Source of the DNA: Christensenellaceae bacterium
GTDB lineage: Bacteria; Bacillota; Clostridia; Christensenellales; Aristaeellaceae
Assembly (NCBI GenBank): GCA_017881705.1
Contig: JADGQP010000136.1
Coordinates: forward strand, 1 to 8,726
DNA: 8,726 nt
Reading direction: 5' to 3'
Positions within the stretch are counted from its first letter, which is position 1; the number at the start of each line of letters is the position of its first letter. Under the pieces are notes generated by a model. The model was not told the origin of the DNA. It was given only the letters and a program-made list of their open reading frames with translations, and ran no database searches. Shown piece by piece: positions 1 through 6,526 of the stretch. Made by a program: the position numbers and the translations under genes.

Positions 1-877
1 CCCGGCCGAAACTACCCGCGAAATAGGCGCCGCCCGCGATAATCAGCGCAAAGAGGGTGGAAATCACCATGGCGCGTTTAACACTTTTTTCGTCCTTGAT
101 GGCGAAAAACTTGTGAATCATCTGCGGCATGCCCAGCACACCCAGCGACGTTAGCATAACATTACTAAGCAGCCACGAGCCCTTCCCCTGGGGAGGCAAA
201 AGCGTGTTCAAGTTTTGTCCGCCAACGTCGGCCGTTCCCAGCAGGTTCAGCCCCGCCGAAACCCCGCCAGCCGCTCTCACTACATAAAACACAACTGCGA
301 CAATACCTACCAGCATAATCAGCCCTTGAATAAAATCCGTAATTGCCGTCGCTTTATAGCCGCCGGCAAAGAGGTAGATGGACGAAAGCAGCGCGATGCC
401 GATTACGCACCAGGTATAATCGAAACCAAACGCTTTGGTGAACATGATACCCAAGCCTTTGTATACGCTGGCGCTGTACGGCAGCAGGAATACGAAGATC
501 ATCAGGCTTGCGATCACCTTGAGGGTCTTGCTCTGATAACGCTTTTCAAAGAAGCTCGGGATGGTGCCAACCTGCAGCCGTTCCCCCATCCTGCGCGTTG
601 GTTTTGCCAACAGCGCCCAAGCCAAGAGGCTGCCAATCAACGCGTTGCCAATGCCGCACCATACGGCCGAGAGCCCCGCGCCCCAACCGATGGAGCCCGC
701 ATAACCCACAATAATAACGGCAGAAAAATAACTGGTCCCGTAGCTGAACGCGCTCATCCACGGACCAATACTGCGACCTCCCAACAGGAAGCCATTGAGT
801 GTTAAGTTCTTTCTTGCGGTGAGGAAGATCACCACGACCATCATGACTACATAAGCTACCAGTACCACGTATTTCAT
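1..877 (-). CDS. Sodium:solute symporter (SSS family), N-terminal part, cut by window edge
   Basis: This is the first 292 codons of a membrane transporter; the 3' part lies outside the window, and family members are usually about 480-520 residues. Visible family features are the N-terminal LLGGRSIGPWMSAFSYGTS stretch (about residues 31-49), the AGGYKATAITDFIQG signature (171-185), and GMPQMIHKFFAIKDEKS (249-265). About eight hydrophobic segments can be picked out (near 3-20, 42-62, 72-91, 122-140, 154-172, 180-200, 233-250 and 270-288). The family couples inward sodium movement to uptake of a solute such as proline, another amino acid, pantothenate or a sugar; the substrate cannot be told from this half. 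The start at 877 is chosen because AAGGCGG (885-891) sits 7 bases upstream. An in-frame ATG at 895 has no comparable SD. The gene is divergent from phoH with its own promoter. Confidence 0.9.
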   Translation of the reverse strand, partial: MKYVVLVAYVVMMVVVIFLTARKNLTLNGFLLGGRSIGPWMSAFSYGTSYFSAVIIVGYAGSIGWGAGLSAVWCGIGNALIGSLLAWALLAKPTRRMGERLQVGTIPSFFEKRYQSKTLKVIASLMIFVFLLPYSASVYKGLGIMFTKAFGFDYTWCVIGIALLSSIYLFAGGYKATAITDFIQGLIMLVGIVAVVFYVVRAAGGVSAGLNLLGTADVGGQNLNTLLPPQGKGSWLLSNVMLTSLGVLGMPQMIHKFFAIKDEKSVKRAMVISTLFALIIAGGAYFAGSFGR

Positions 878-931
878 GGAGTTTCCGCCTTCCATACTAC
901 ATTGTCTTTTTCCAAAGACGCTACGCCAATT

Positions 932-959
932 ATTATAACCGATATGGTTTAAAAAGCAA
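932..959 (-). promoter_or_regulatory. Sigma-A-like promoter of the symporter gene
   Basis: On the - strand there is a perfect -10 box TATAAT (937 down to 932), preceded by 16 bases and a weak -35 box TTGCTT (959 down to 954). The expected transcription start near 925 leaves a leader of about 48 bases before the ATG at 877. The -35 matches the consensus in only three positions, so activation or an AT-rich upstream element may matter; an AT-rich palindrome lies just upstream. Assigned by eye. Confidence 0.6.
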
Positions 960-982
960 TATAAAAATACAGGTTTTTATAT
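959..982. repeat. AT-rich inverted repeat beside the symporter promoter
   Basis: Two perfect 9-base arms, ATATAAAAA (959-967) and TTTTTATAT (974-982), flank the 6-base centre TACAGG. The repeat abuts the -35 box of the symporter promoter. It could be an operator for a dimeric regulator or simply an AT-rich upstream element for RNA polymerase. In such AT-rich DNA, chance is a real alternative. Confidence 0.4.
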
Positions 983-994
983 ATCAACAAAACA

Positions 995-1030
995 GGGGCT
1001 TTCTCAGGCGCAATCGACCGCGCGAGCCCC
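995..1030. repeat. GC-rich inverted repeat between the divergent promoters
   Basis: GGGGCT (995-1000) pairs with AGCCCC (1025-1030), and inside it GCGC (1008-1011) pairs with GCGC (1020-1023). It lies between the two divergent promoters, outside both predicted leaders. On the - strand the outer arm is followed by TGTTTTG, so it could be a decayed terminator or a regulator site. No function can be assigned. Confidence 0.3.
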
Positions 1031-1049
1031 GCGATATTGCCTCAAACGA

Positions 1050-1077
1050 TTGACAAAACGGCAGTTTATTGTATCAT
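1050..1077 (+). promoter_or_regulatory. Sigma-A-like promoter of the phoH-pgpH-ybeY/cdd-era operon
   Basis: A perfect -35 box TTGACA (1050-1055), a 16-base spacer, and a -10 box TATCAT (1072-1077) that matches TATAAT in five of six positions. The transcription start would fall near 1084, giving a leader of about 70 bases. It is the only convincing promoter seen upstream of the whole + strand operon. Confidence 0.75.
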
Positions 1078-1092
1078 AGAGTTGATATCTTT

Positions 1093-1110
1093 TCCGGCTT
1101 TTCCGCCGGA
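1093..1110 (+). other. Small leader hairpin upstream of phoH
   Basis: TCCGGC (1093-1098) and GCCGGA (1105-1110) form a 6-base-pair GC-rich stem with a 6-base TTTTCC loop, about 10 bases after the predicted transcription start. There is no following T run, so it is not a terminator. It may stabilise the 5' end of the mRNA or have no role. Confidence 0.35.
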
Positions 1111-1154
1111 CAGAGGTATCGCGGGAGGCTCACACGACGTCTTGAACGGAGGCT

Positions 1155-2153
1155 ATGCTTTTGGCACAGGAAACAACGGCTGTTCTGTCGTTGGAAAGTC
1201 TGGATAATTACCTGTCGCTATTCGGTGCGAACGACCGTAACGTGCCACTTTTGGAAGGCGAGCTGAGCGTGGCGTTATCCGTGCGTGGTTCCGACTTGCG
1301 CATTACCGGCGGCGAAGGCAACGTCGCAATGGCGTTGGAAGTGGTAGAGAAACTAAAATCGCTGGCGCTTCGGCATACGCAGATTGACCGGACTACCCTG
1401 CGTTACGCCGTAGCGCTGGTTAAAGAAGGCGAACTGGATCAGCTGGACGACGTTGCTTTTGAAGCGATCGCCGTTACTCACCGTGGCCGGCCCATTCGCT
1501 GCAAAACGTTGGGGCAGTACCAATACGTGAATGCCATCCGTTCCCATGAGCTTACTTTCTCCTTAGGCCCCGCAGGCACGGGTAAAACCTACCTTGCTAT
1601 GGCGCTTGCGGTTGTCGCGCTTCGCAATAAGGAAGTGGAACGCATCGTGCTGACCCGGCCTGCCGTAGAAGCCGGTGAAAAGCTGGGTTTTCTGCCCGGC
1701 GACATGAACCAGAAGGTTGATCCCTATTTGCGGCCGCTTTACGACGCGCTCTACGATATGATGGGGCCGGATTCCTACCAGCGCCTGCAGGAGCGCGGCA
1801 TCCTGGAAGTTGCTCCCCTGGCTTATATGCGCGGCCGCACGCTTTCGGACAGCTTTATTATACTGGACGAGGCGCAAAACACCACGACCGAGCAGATGAA
1901 AATGTTCCTCACGCGTTTCGGCTCCGGCTCGCGCGTGGTGGTCACAGGCGACGACACGCAGACCGACCTGCCTCCCGGCAAACAATCCGGGCTTCTGCAA
2001 GCCGTGGAAGTACTTAAGGATATTCCAGAAATCGCAATCGTCCGCCTCACCCATTCCGACGTAGTTCGCCACGATTTGGTGCAGACGGTTGTAAAAGCGT
2101 ATGAAACTTACGAACGGGATCGTACGGGGAGGATACACGGGCATGACGCTTAA
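1155..2153 (+). CDS. phoH: PhoH family P-loop ATPase (YbeZ-like)
   Basis: Cytoplasmic ATPase of the PhoH/YbeZ family, 332 residues, close to the usual 310-350. The N-terminal ~120 residues hold the RNA-binding-like part seen in bacterial PhoH proteins. The ATPase domain shows Walker A GPAGTGKT (138-145), PAVEAGEKLGFLPGD (169-183), Walker B FIILDEAQN (234-242), GDDTQTDLP (265-273) and LTHSDVVRHDLV (298-309). The family is linked to RNA metabolism and ribosome maturation alongside YbeY; the exact reaction is not settled. Start: an in-frame TGA at 1143 excludes anything further upstream. ATG 1155 lies only 2 bases after GGAGG (1148-1152), while TTG 1161 lies 8 bases after it, so a TTG start that removes two residues is quite possible. 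First gene of the operon; its end overlaps the next gene by 11 bases. Confidence 0.95.
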   Translation: MLLAQETTAVLSLESLDNYLSLFGANDRNVPLLEGELSVALSVRGSDLRITGGEGNVAMALEVVEKLKSLALRHTQIDRTTLRYAVALVKEGELDQLDDVAFEAIAVTHRGRPIRCKTLGQYQYVNAIRSHELTFSLGPAGTGKTYLAMALAVVALRNKEVERIVLTRPAVEAGEKLGFLPGDMNQKVDPYLRPLYDALYDMMGPDSYQRLQERGILEVAPLAYMRGRTLSDSFIILDEAQNTTTEQMKMFLTRFGSGSRVVVTGDDTQTDLPPGKQSGLLQAVEVLKDIPEIAIVRLTHSDVVRHDLVQTVVKAYETYERDRTGRIHGHDA

Positions 2154-4641
2154 AAAGCACGCTGCTTCCGCCCGTGCCCGAAGAGGGCAATGGTCTGCCG
2201 CCGCTCTTTGGAAAAAGCTGCAGCGTGTGCAAGCAAAGTGCTGGTATATGCTGTTGGCAGGTACGCTGACGATGATGGTACTGTTTTTCATTGCCATTAC
2301 GCCGGAGCGCTATAACCTTGAGGTCGGCGATATCGCTTATACAACCATCACAGCCTCCAAAGATGTGGTGGACGATATTGCTACCGAGAAAAACCGTGAC
2401 GATGCGGCAGCCAAGGTGGAGCCGACCTATCTTTACATGGAAGGCGTTACCGCGGATGTGATGCACAACCTTACCTCCATCCTCACGCAGGCGAATACCG
2501 TGCAACAGTACGGCCAAAAAATACTGGAACAGCACGCGCCCGGCAATATCGCCAAACAAAAATCCTACATATTCACCACCGCGGAGGTTGAGTACGCCAA
2601 ATCTCTGTTTTCGCTAGTAACATTAGCCGATTATCAGATTAACACCCTCATGCGCACGAACGATCAGGATATGCTGGATCTGAACGACAACATCACCTCC
2701 GCTGTGGAAAACACCATGAACACCACCATCCGTGAAGGATATGTAAACGAGTCTATCCAGTACCTGCAACAGATTATCGGTTATAAAACAAACATGGATC
2801 TGCTGCAAAACGTTGCGACGCCTATCCTGCGCAAGGCTGTTCAGCCCAACATGGTGATCGACAAGGACGCTACCGCCAAGCTCCAGCAAGAAGCGCGCGA
2901 CGCGGTGGATCCCGTGCTTTACAAGCAGGGGCAGAACATCGTTATCGCCCGCGAGCGCGTAACCGCCAACGAGCTGGAAATGCTTCGGAGTCTGGGCCTT
3001 TTGGACAACGAAAGTTTTGACCTTACCATGTACGTAGGCGGCGCGCTGTTGGTGCTTTTCGCCATGGCGGTCTACGTTATATTCCTTCGGCTTTTTGGCG
3101 CAAAGTTTCTTTCCAGCCCCAAAAAGCTCGGCATTCAAATGATCATCCTGAATATCACACTCGCGGTATGTATGGGCGCAAAGATGATCAACCTATATTT
3201 ACCGCCGGTGCTGTTGGGCGCGATGATGATGACCGGCCTGTTGGGAGCTGCGCCGGGCGCAGCCGCATCCGTAACGCTGGCGATCGTCGTGAGTTCGCTG
3301 ATCGCCGGGGGCAACAGCACCTATGGCACCGAGATGGTCAATATTCTGCTCACTTCCGTGGTGGGCGGTTTCATGGCAATTTTGATTATCCGTCACAGGC
3401 CGTACCGTCAGCAGGTTCTGTTTGCCGGCGTAGCCACGGCGATCTCCAACATCGGTTTGATCTTGTCCGTCGGATTTATGACCAACACCGCCTTGCAGGA
3501 TGTTTTTACCAATTCCCTATGGAGCGCGGCGGGCGCGATCGTCGCGTCGCTTTTTTGCCTGGGGTTGGATCCGATTATGGAATCCACATTCCATCTGGCT
3601 ACGCAAAGTAAACTTTTGGAGCTCAGTAATCCCAACCAACCCCTGCTGCGCAGGCTGCTCATGGAAGCGCCGGGTACCTACCACCATAGCATCATCGTGG
3701 CTAATCTGGCCGAAGCGGCCGCCGAAGCGATCGACGCCAAACCGTTGCTGGCTCGCTGCGGCGCGTATTATCACGATATCGGCAAGTTGAAACGTCCGCT
3801 GTATTTTAAGGAAAACCAGATCGGCGAAAACCCGCATGAGTACACCAACCCTTACGTTTCTGCCGCTATCCTTACGGCGCACACGCGGGATGGGCTGATG
3901 ATGGCCCAACAGTATCATTTGCCGGAAGAAATACAGGATATCATTATCGAGCACCACGGCGATACGCCCGTAATGTACTTTTACCACAAAGCCCTCCAAC
4001 AGGCGAACGGCCAAACCGTGGATATCAACGATTTCCGTTATGACGGCCGCCGCCCGCATATGAAAGAAAGCGCCATTATCATGCTCGCGGACACCGTGGA
4101 AGCAGCCGTTCGCTCCATGCCCGATCCAACGCCCAAAGCGATTGAAGAGTTTATCGAGCGTCTGGTGCGCGGCAAGCTGGAGGATGGTCAGCTGAGTCTC
4201 GCGCCCGTAACGCTGGAGGATATCGACAAGATCTGCGAAGCCTTCTCCTCCGTTTTAAACGGCGTTTTCCATGAGCGTATCGAGTATCCCGAAGCTCTGC
4301 CTGAACAAACCAAAGGGCTCATGCACACGGGAACCGCTTCGGATGAAAGCACCATAGAATCACAGGAACTGGTGAAGAAACCTGTGGTGGACCCACAGGA
4401 AGCCGAGCATGCCGCAAGCGAGGCGCTAAACGCGATGCCCTCGCCTGAAGCCGCTTCCCAAACCGATGCAGCCATTACACAGGCACCGGCCCAAGCGCCC
4501 GAAACCACGTCCGAAAAAGCCGATGCCCAGGCATTGTCGCAAATACCCGACACAGCGCCTGAAAATGCATCCGAAAACCCGTCGACTATTGAAGATACGG
4601 CGAAACCCGCCACGAAAGACGCTGACAACCATGAGACTTGA
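2143..4641 (+). CDS. pgpH: 7TM HD-domain phosphohydrolase, PgpH-type c-di-AMP phosphodiesterase, with long C-terminal tail
   Basis: Membrane protein of 832 residues matching the 7TMR-HD (YqfF/PgpH) family, whose members hydrolyse cyclic di-AMP to pApA. The order is: a first membrane helix (about 34-52), an extracytoplasmic HDED-type domain (about 53-292), a bundle of hydrophobic helices (about 295-479), and a cytoplasmic HD domain. Candidate metal and catalytic residues are H514/H515 (in PGTYHHS), H544-D545 (YYHDIGK), H580 (LTAHT), H604-H605 (EHHGD) and D650 (LADTVEA), the full set expected for an active enzyme. The start at 2143 is chosen because GGGGAGG (2126-2132) lies 10 bases upstream; an ATG at 2101 in frame lies deeper inside phoH and lacks an SD. 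From about residue 717 the protein continues for ~115 residues of Ala/Pro/Glu/Thr-rich, probably disordered sequence not expected in the family. It overlaps both neighbours by 11 bases. Confidence 0.93.
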   Translation: MTLKKHAASARARRGQWSAAALWKKLQRVQAKCWYMLLAGTLTMMVLFFIAITPERYNLEVGDIAYTTITASKDVVDDIATEKNRDDAAAKVEPTYLYMEGVTADVMHNLTSILTQANTVQQYGQKILEQHAPGNIAKQKSYIFTTAEVEYAKSLFSLVTLADYQINTLMRTNDQDMLDLNDNITSAVENTMNTTIREGYVNESIQYLQQIIGYKTNMDLLQNVATPILRKAVQPNMVIDKDATAKLQQEARDAVDPVLYKQGQNIVIARERVTANELEMLRSLGLLDNESFDLTMYVGGALLVLFAMAVYVIFLRLFGAKFLSSPKKLGIQMIILNITLAVCMGAKMINLYLPPVLLGAMMMTGLLGAAPGAAASVTLAIVVSSLIAGGNSTYGTEMVNILLTSVVGGFMAILIIRHRPYRQQVLFAGVATAISNIGLILSVGFMTNTALQDVFTNSLWSAAGAIVASLFCLGLDPIMESTFHLATQSKLLELSNPNQPLLRRLLMEAPGTYHHSIIVANLAEAAAEAIDAKPLLARCGAYYHDIGKLKRPLYFKENQIGENPHEYTNPYVSAAILTAHTRDGLMMAQQYHLPEEIQDIIIEHHGDTPVMYFYHKALQQANGQTVDINDFRYDGRRPHMKESAIIMLADTVEAAVRSMPDPTPKAIEEFIERLVRGKLEDGQLSLAPVTLEDIDKICEAFSSVLNGVFHERIEYPEALPEQTKGLMHTGTASDESTIESQELVKKPVVDPQEAEHAASEALNAMPSPEAASQTDAAITQAPAQAPETTSEKADAQALSQIPDTAPENASENPSTIEDTAKPATKDADNHET

Positions 4642-5536
4642 TTGGGAATGGGAAGCGGGGCTTTCGGCGATACCGCTGGATACGGAACCACTTGCGCTTA
4701 CGGCCGATTGCTGCGCGGTTACGGAGGGTTTGCCCTGTTCGTGCGCGGTGCATTTGCTGTTTACGGACGACGCGCATATACGCGCCGTCAACGCCACGCA
4801 GAGAAATGTAGACGCCGCCACGGATGTGTTGTCCTTCCCCACCGTCTCGTACGCCCCCGGGCACACCGCCCGCACTTCCCGGCGCGCGCTCAGGCGTGAA
4901 TACGACACGGAACTGAACGCCTGCTTTTTGGGGGACATTCTGATTTCGCTTGAGCATGCAGCTATGCAGGCCAAGCAGTACGGGCACAGTTTGAAACGAG
5001 AGTTGTGCTATCTATTAGCGCATGGGCTATTTCACCTGTGCGGTTACGACCATACACAGCCAGACGAGCAAAAGGAGATGCGAGCAATGGAAGAAAAAGC
5101 GTTGGAACTGGCGGGCATAACGCGCGATGATCAATCGCTCGGGACGCCAACGGACGATCAGCTGCTGGCTCTGGCGCGCGAGGCTATGGCGCGCTCCTAC
5201 AGCCCTTACAGTCACTTTAAAGTCGGCGCGTGCCTACTTTGCGCGGATGGCCGTGTATTTACGGGCAGCAACGTGGAGAACGCCTCGTTCGGGCTTACGA
5301 ATTGCGCGGAGCGTACGGCTGTGTTTAGAGCCGTAAGCGAAGGCGCAAAGGAGTTTACCGCCATTGCCATTGCTGCCGAGCACGCCGCCCCGTGGCCCTG
5401 CGGCGCATGCCGTCAGGTGCTCAACGAATTTGCGCCCGACCTGCGCGTGCTGATTACCTGGGAAAACGGCCTTGTGGCCGAAGCAACGCTTGCTCAGCTG
5501 CTACCCCATGGGTTTGGTCCCGCGGAATTATCATGA
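4631..5536 (+). CDS. ybeY-cdd: Fused YbeY endoribonuclease - cytidine deaminase
   Basis: One uninterrupted frame of 301 residues joins two enzymes. Residues 1 to about 165 are YbeY, the metal-dependent endoribonuclease for 16S rRNA 3'-end maturation: NVDAATDVLSFP (59-70), FLGDILIS (99-106), and the zinc motif HGLFHLCGYDH with H131, H135 and H141. Residues from about 173 to 297 are a small cytidine deaminase that converts cytidine or deoxycytidine to the uridine form: YSPYSHFKVGA (190-200), NVENASFGLTNCAERTA (214-230) with zinc ligand C225 and catalytic E227, and PCGAC (256-260) with zinc ligands C257 and C260. The joint is a short linker around 165-176 without stop codon. ATG 4631 overlaps the pgpH stop by 11 bases and has no clear SD, so coupled translation is likely. 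dgkA, usually between the two genes, is missing. A sequencing indel that removed a stop is the main alternative, but both domains look full length and share one frame. Confidence 0.9.
   Translation: MRLDWEWEAGLSAIPLDTEPLALTADCCAVTEGLPCSCAVHLLFTDDAHIRAVNATQRNVDAATDVLSFPTVSYAPGHTARTSRRALRREYDTELNACFLGDILISLEHAAMQAKQYGHSLKRELCYLLAHGLFHLCGYDHTQPDEQKEMRAMEEKALELAGITRDDQSLGTPTDDQLLALAREAMARSYSPYSHFKVGACLLCADGRVFTGSNVENASFGLTNCAERTAVFRAVSEGAKEFTAIAIAAEHAAPWPCGACRQVLNEFAPDLRVLITWENGLVAEATLAQLLPHGFGPAELS
5071..5089 (+). promoter_or_regulatory. Possible internal ribosome binding site for stand-alone cytidine deaminase
   Basis: AAAGGAG (5071-5077) is followed 9 bases later by an in-frame ATG (5087-5089, Met153 of the fusion). 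Starting there would give a 149-residue protein carrying the complete deaminase domain plus about 20 residues of the YbeY end. This is the best SD in the gene, better than that of ATG 4631. It may be a relic of separate genes, a working internal start, or chance from Lys-Glu codons. Confidence 0.4.
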
Positions 5537-5580
5537 AAAAGACAAACGAGGGATTCGTTCAACAATGTGAGGTGCCGCCT

Positions 5581-6480
5581 ATGCAGAAACAAACACCGTT
5601 CCATTCAGGTTTCATCGCGATCATCGGCCGCCCGAATGTGGGTAAAAGCACGCTGCTCAATGCGCTGCTGGGCGAGAAGATCGCCATTGTCAGCAACCGG
5701 CCCCAAACGACGCGCAACCGTATATTGGGCGTATGCACAACGGAAAACAACCAACTGGTTTTCCTGGATACACCAGGTGTACATACGCCGCGTACCCAAC
5801 TGGGCGAGTATATGATGCAGGCCGTGCGGGATTCGCTGCAGGGAATCGACGGGCTGATGGTCGTAGTGGACGCGACCCAGGTAACCAAGCCGGACCGCGA
5901 TCTGGCCGCCGATATGGCTCAGCATAAGGTTAAAAAAACACTGGTGCTCAACAAGATCGACCTGGTGCCCAAGGAAAAGCTGTTGGCGCTGTTGCAGAGT
6001 TTCTCCGAGCTGGGTTACGACGAGCTGGTGCCCATTAGCGCACTTACAGGCGACGGCGTGGAAGAATTGCGTGCAACGCTTATTCGTATGCTGCCTGAAG
6101 GGCCGCTTTATTTCCCGGAAGATACGCTGACTGACCGGTCAGAACGTTTCCTATACGCCGAAATCATCCGTGAGAAGGCGCTGAGAAACCTGATGGAAGA
6201 GGTTCCGCACGGCATCGGCGTGGAGATTCTTGGGCAGCACAAAGTCAGCGACGGCCTTACGGAAATCGACGCGACGATCTACTGTGAGCGCGAGGCGCAC
6301 AAGGGCATCATCATCGGCAAACAAGGCTCGATGCTCAGAAGAATAGGCACGGAAGCCCGTGAGGATATTGAAATGCTGTCGGGTACTCACATCAATTTAA
6401 AACTTTGGGTAAAGGTCCGCGAGGATTGGCGCAATAACCGCGACGATCTGCAAACGCTGGGCTACGTACGCGAACGCTAA
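5581..6480 (+). CDS. era: GTPase Era
   Basis: Ribosome-assembly GTPase, 299 residues, the usual Era length. The GTPase domain shows G1 GRPNVGKS (16-23), the switch I sequence PQTTRNR (41-47), G3 DTPG (63-66), G4 NKID (124-127) and G5 SAL (153-155). The C-terminal KH domain shows GIIIGKQGSMLRRIG (242-256) and binds RNA near the 3' end of 16S rRNA. The start at 5581 is chosen because GAGGTG (5569-5574) lies at proper distance and the resulting N-terminus resembles other Era proteins. An in-frame ATG at 5533, whose ATGA overlaps the preceding stop, would add 16 residues and lacks a good SD. It shares 16S rRNA maturation with the YbeY part of its neighbour. It is the last gene of the operon, ending 10 bases before a terminator; recO, which often follows era in Firmicutes, is not there. 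Confidence 0.97.
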   Translation: MQKQTPFHSGFIAIIGRPNVGKSTLLNALLGEKIAIVSNRPQTTRNRILGVCTTENNQLVFLDTPGVHTPRTQLGEYMMQAVRDSLQGIDGLMVVVDATQVTKPDRDLAADMAQHKVKKTLVLNKIDLVPKEKLLALLQSFSELGYDELVPISALTGDGVEELRATLIRMLPEGPLYFPEDTLTDRSERFLYAEIIREKALRNLMEEVPHGIGVEILGQHKVSDGLTEIDATIYCEREAHKGIIIGKQGSMLRRIGTEAREDIEMLSGTHINLKLWVKVREDWRNNRDDLQTLGYVRER

Positions 6481-6490
6481 GCTATACAAT

Positions 6491-6526
6491 AATTCCCTCC
6501 GCGCTAAAGGGCACGGAGGGAATTTT
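6491..6526. terminator. Bidirectional terminator between converging operons
   Basis: A perfect 11-base-pair stem, AATTCCCTCCG (6491-6501) with CGGAGGGAATT (6514-6524), encloses a 12-base loop. On the + strand it is followed by a short T run (6523-6526) and ends transcription from era. On the - strand it starts right after the stop of the HAD gene (6527) and reads out into ATTATTG, so it probably serves both operons, with the weaker T tract on the - side. Confidence 0.85.

Noticed and set aside
215..805. Open frame of 196 codons on the + strand
   Set aside because: It lies antisense to the symporter gene, whose - strand frame shows clear SSS family motifs; the + frame has no recognisable motif and no good SD.
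2101..2142. Upstream ATG for the HD phosphohydrolase
   Set aside because: It lies within phoH without an SD, whereas ATG 2143 has GGGGAGG 10 bases upstream.
1563..2297. Open frame of 244 codons on the - strand opposite phoH and pgpH
   Set aside because: It crosses the boundary of two well-supported + strand genes and shows no family motif.
4466..4630. Basic Arg/Lys/Pro-rich 55-residue in-frame extension before YbeY
   Set aside because: It is the shifted reading of the pgpH tail. YbeY proteins start near ATG 4631, and the basic composition is what this frame of an Ala/Pro/Glu-rich coding stretch would give.
5533..5580. Upstream ATG for era overlapping the ybeY-cdd stop (ATGA)
   Set aside because: It has no clear SD and adds 16 residues absent from typical Era; ATG 5581 has GAGGTG at proper distance. 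It cannot be excluded entirely because of the ATGA overlap.
6131..6142. Perfect 12-base palindrome CTGACCGGTCAG
   Set aside because: It lies inside era, encodes a normal stretch of the protein, and is isolated; such a palindrome can occur by chance.
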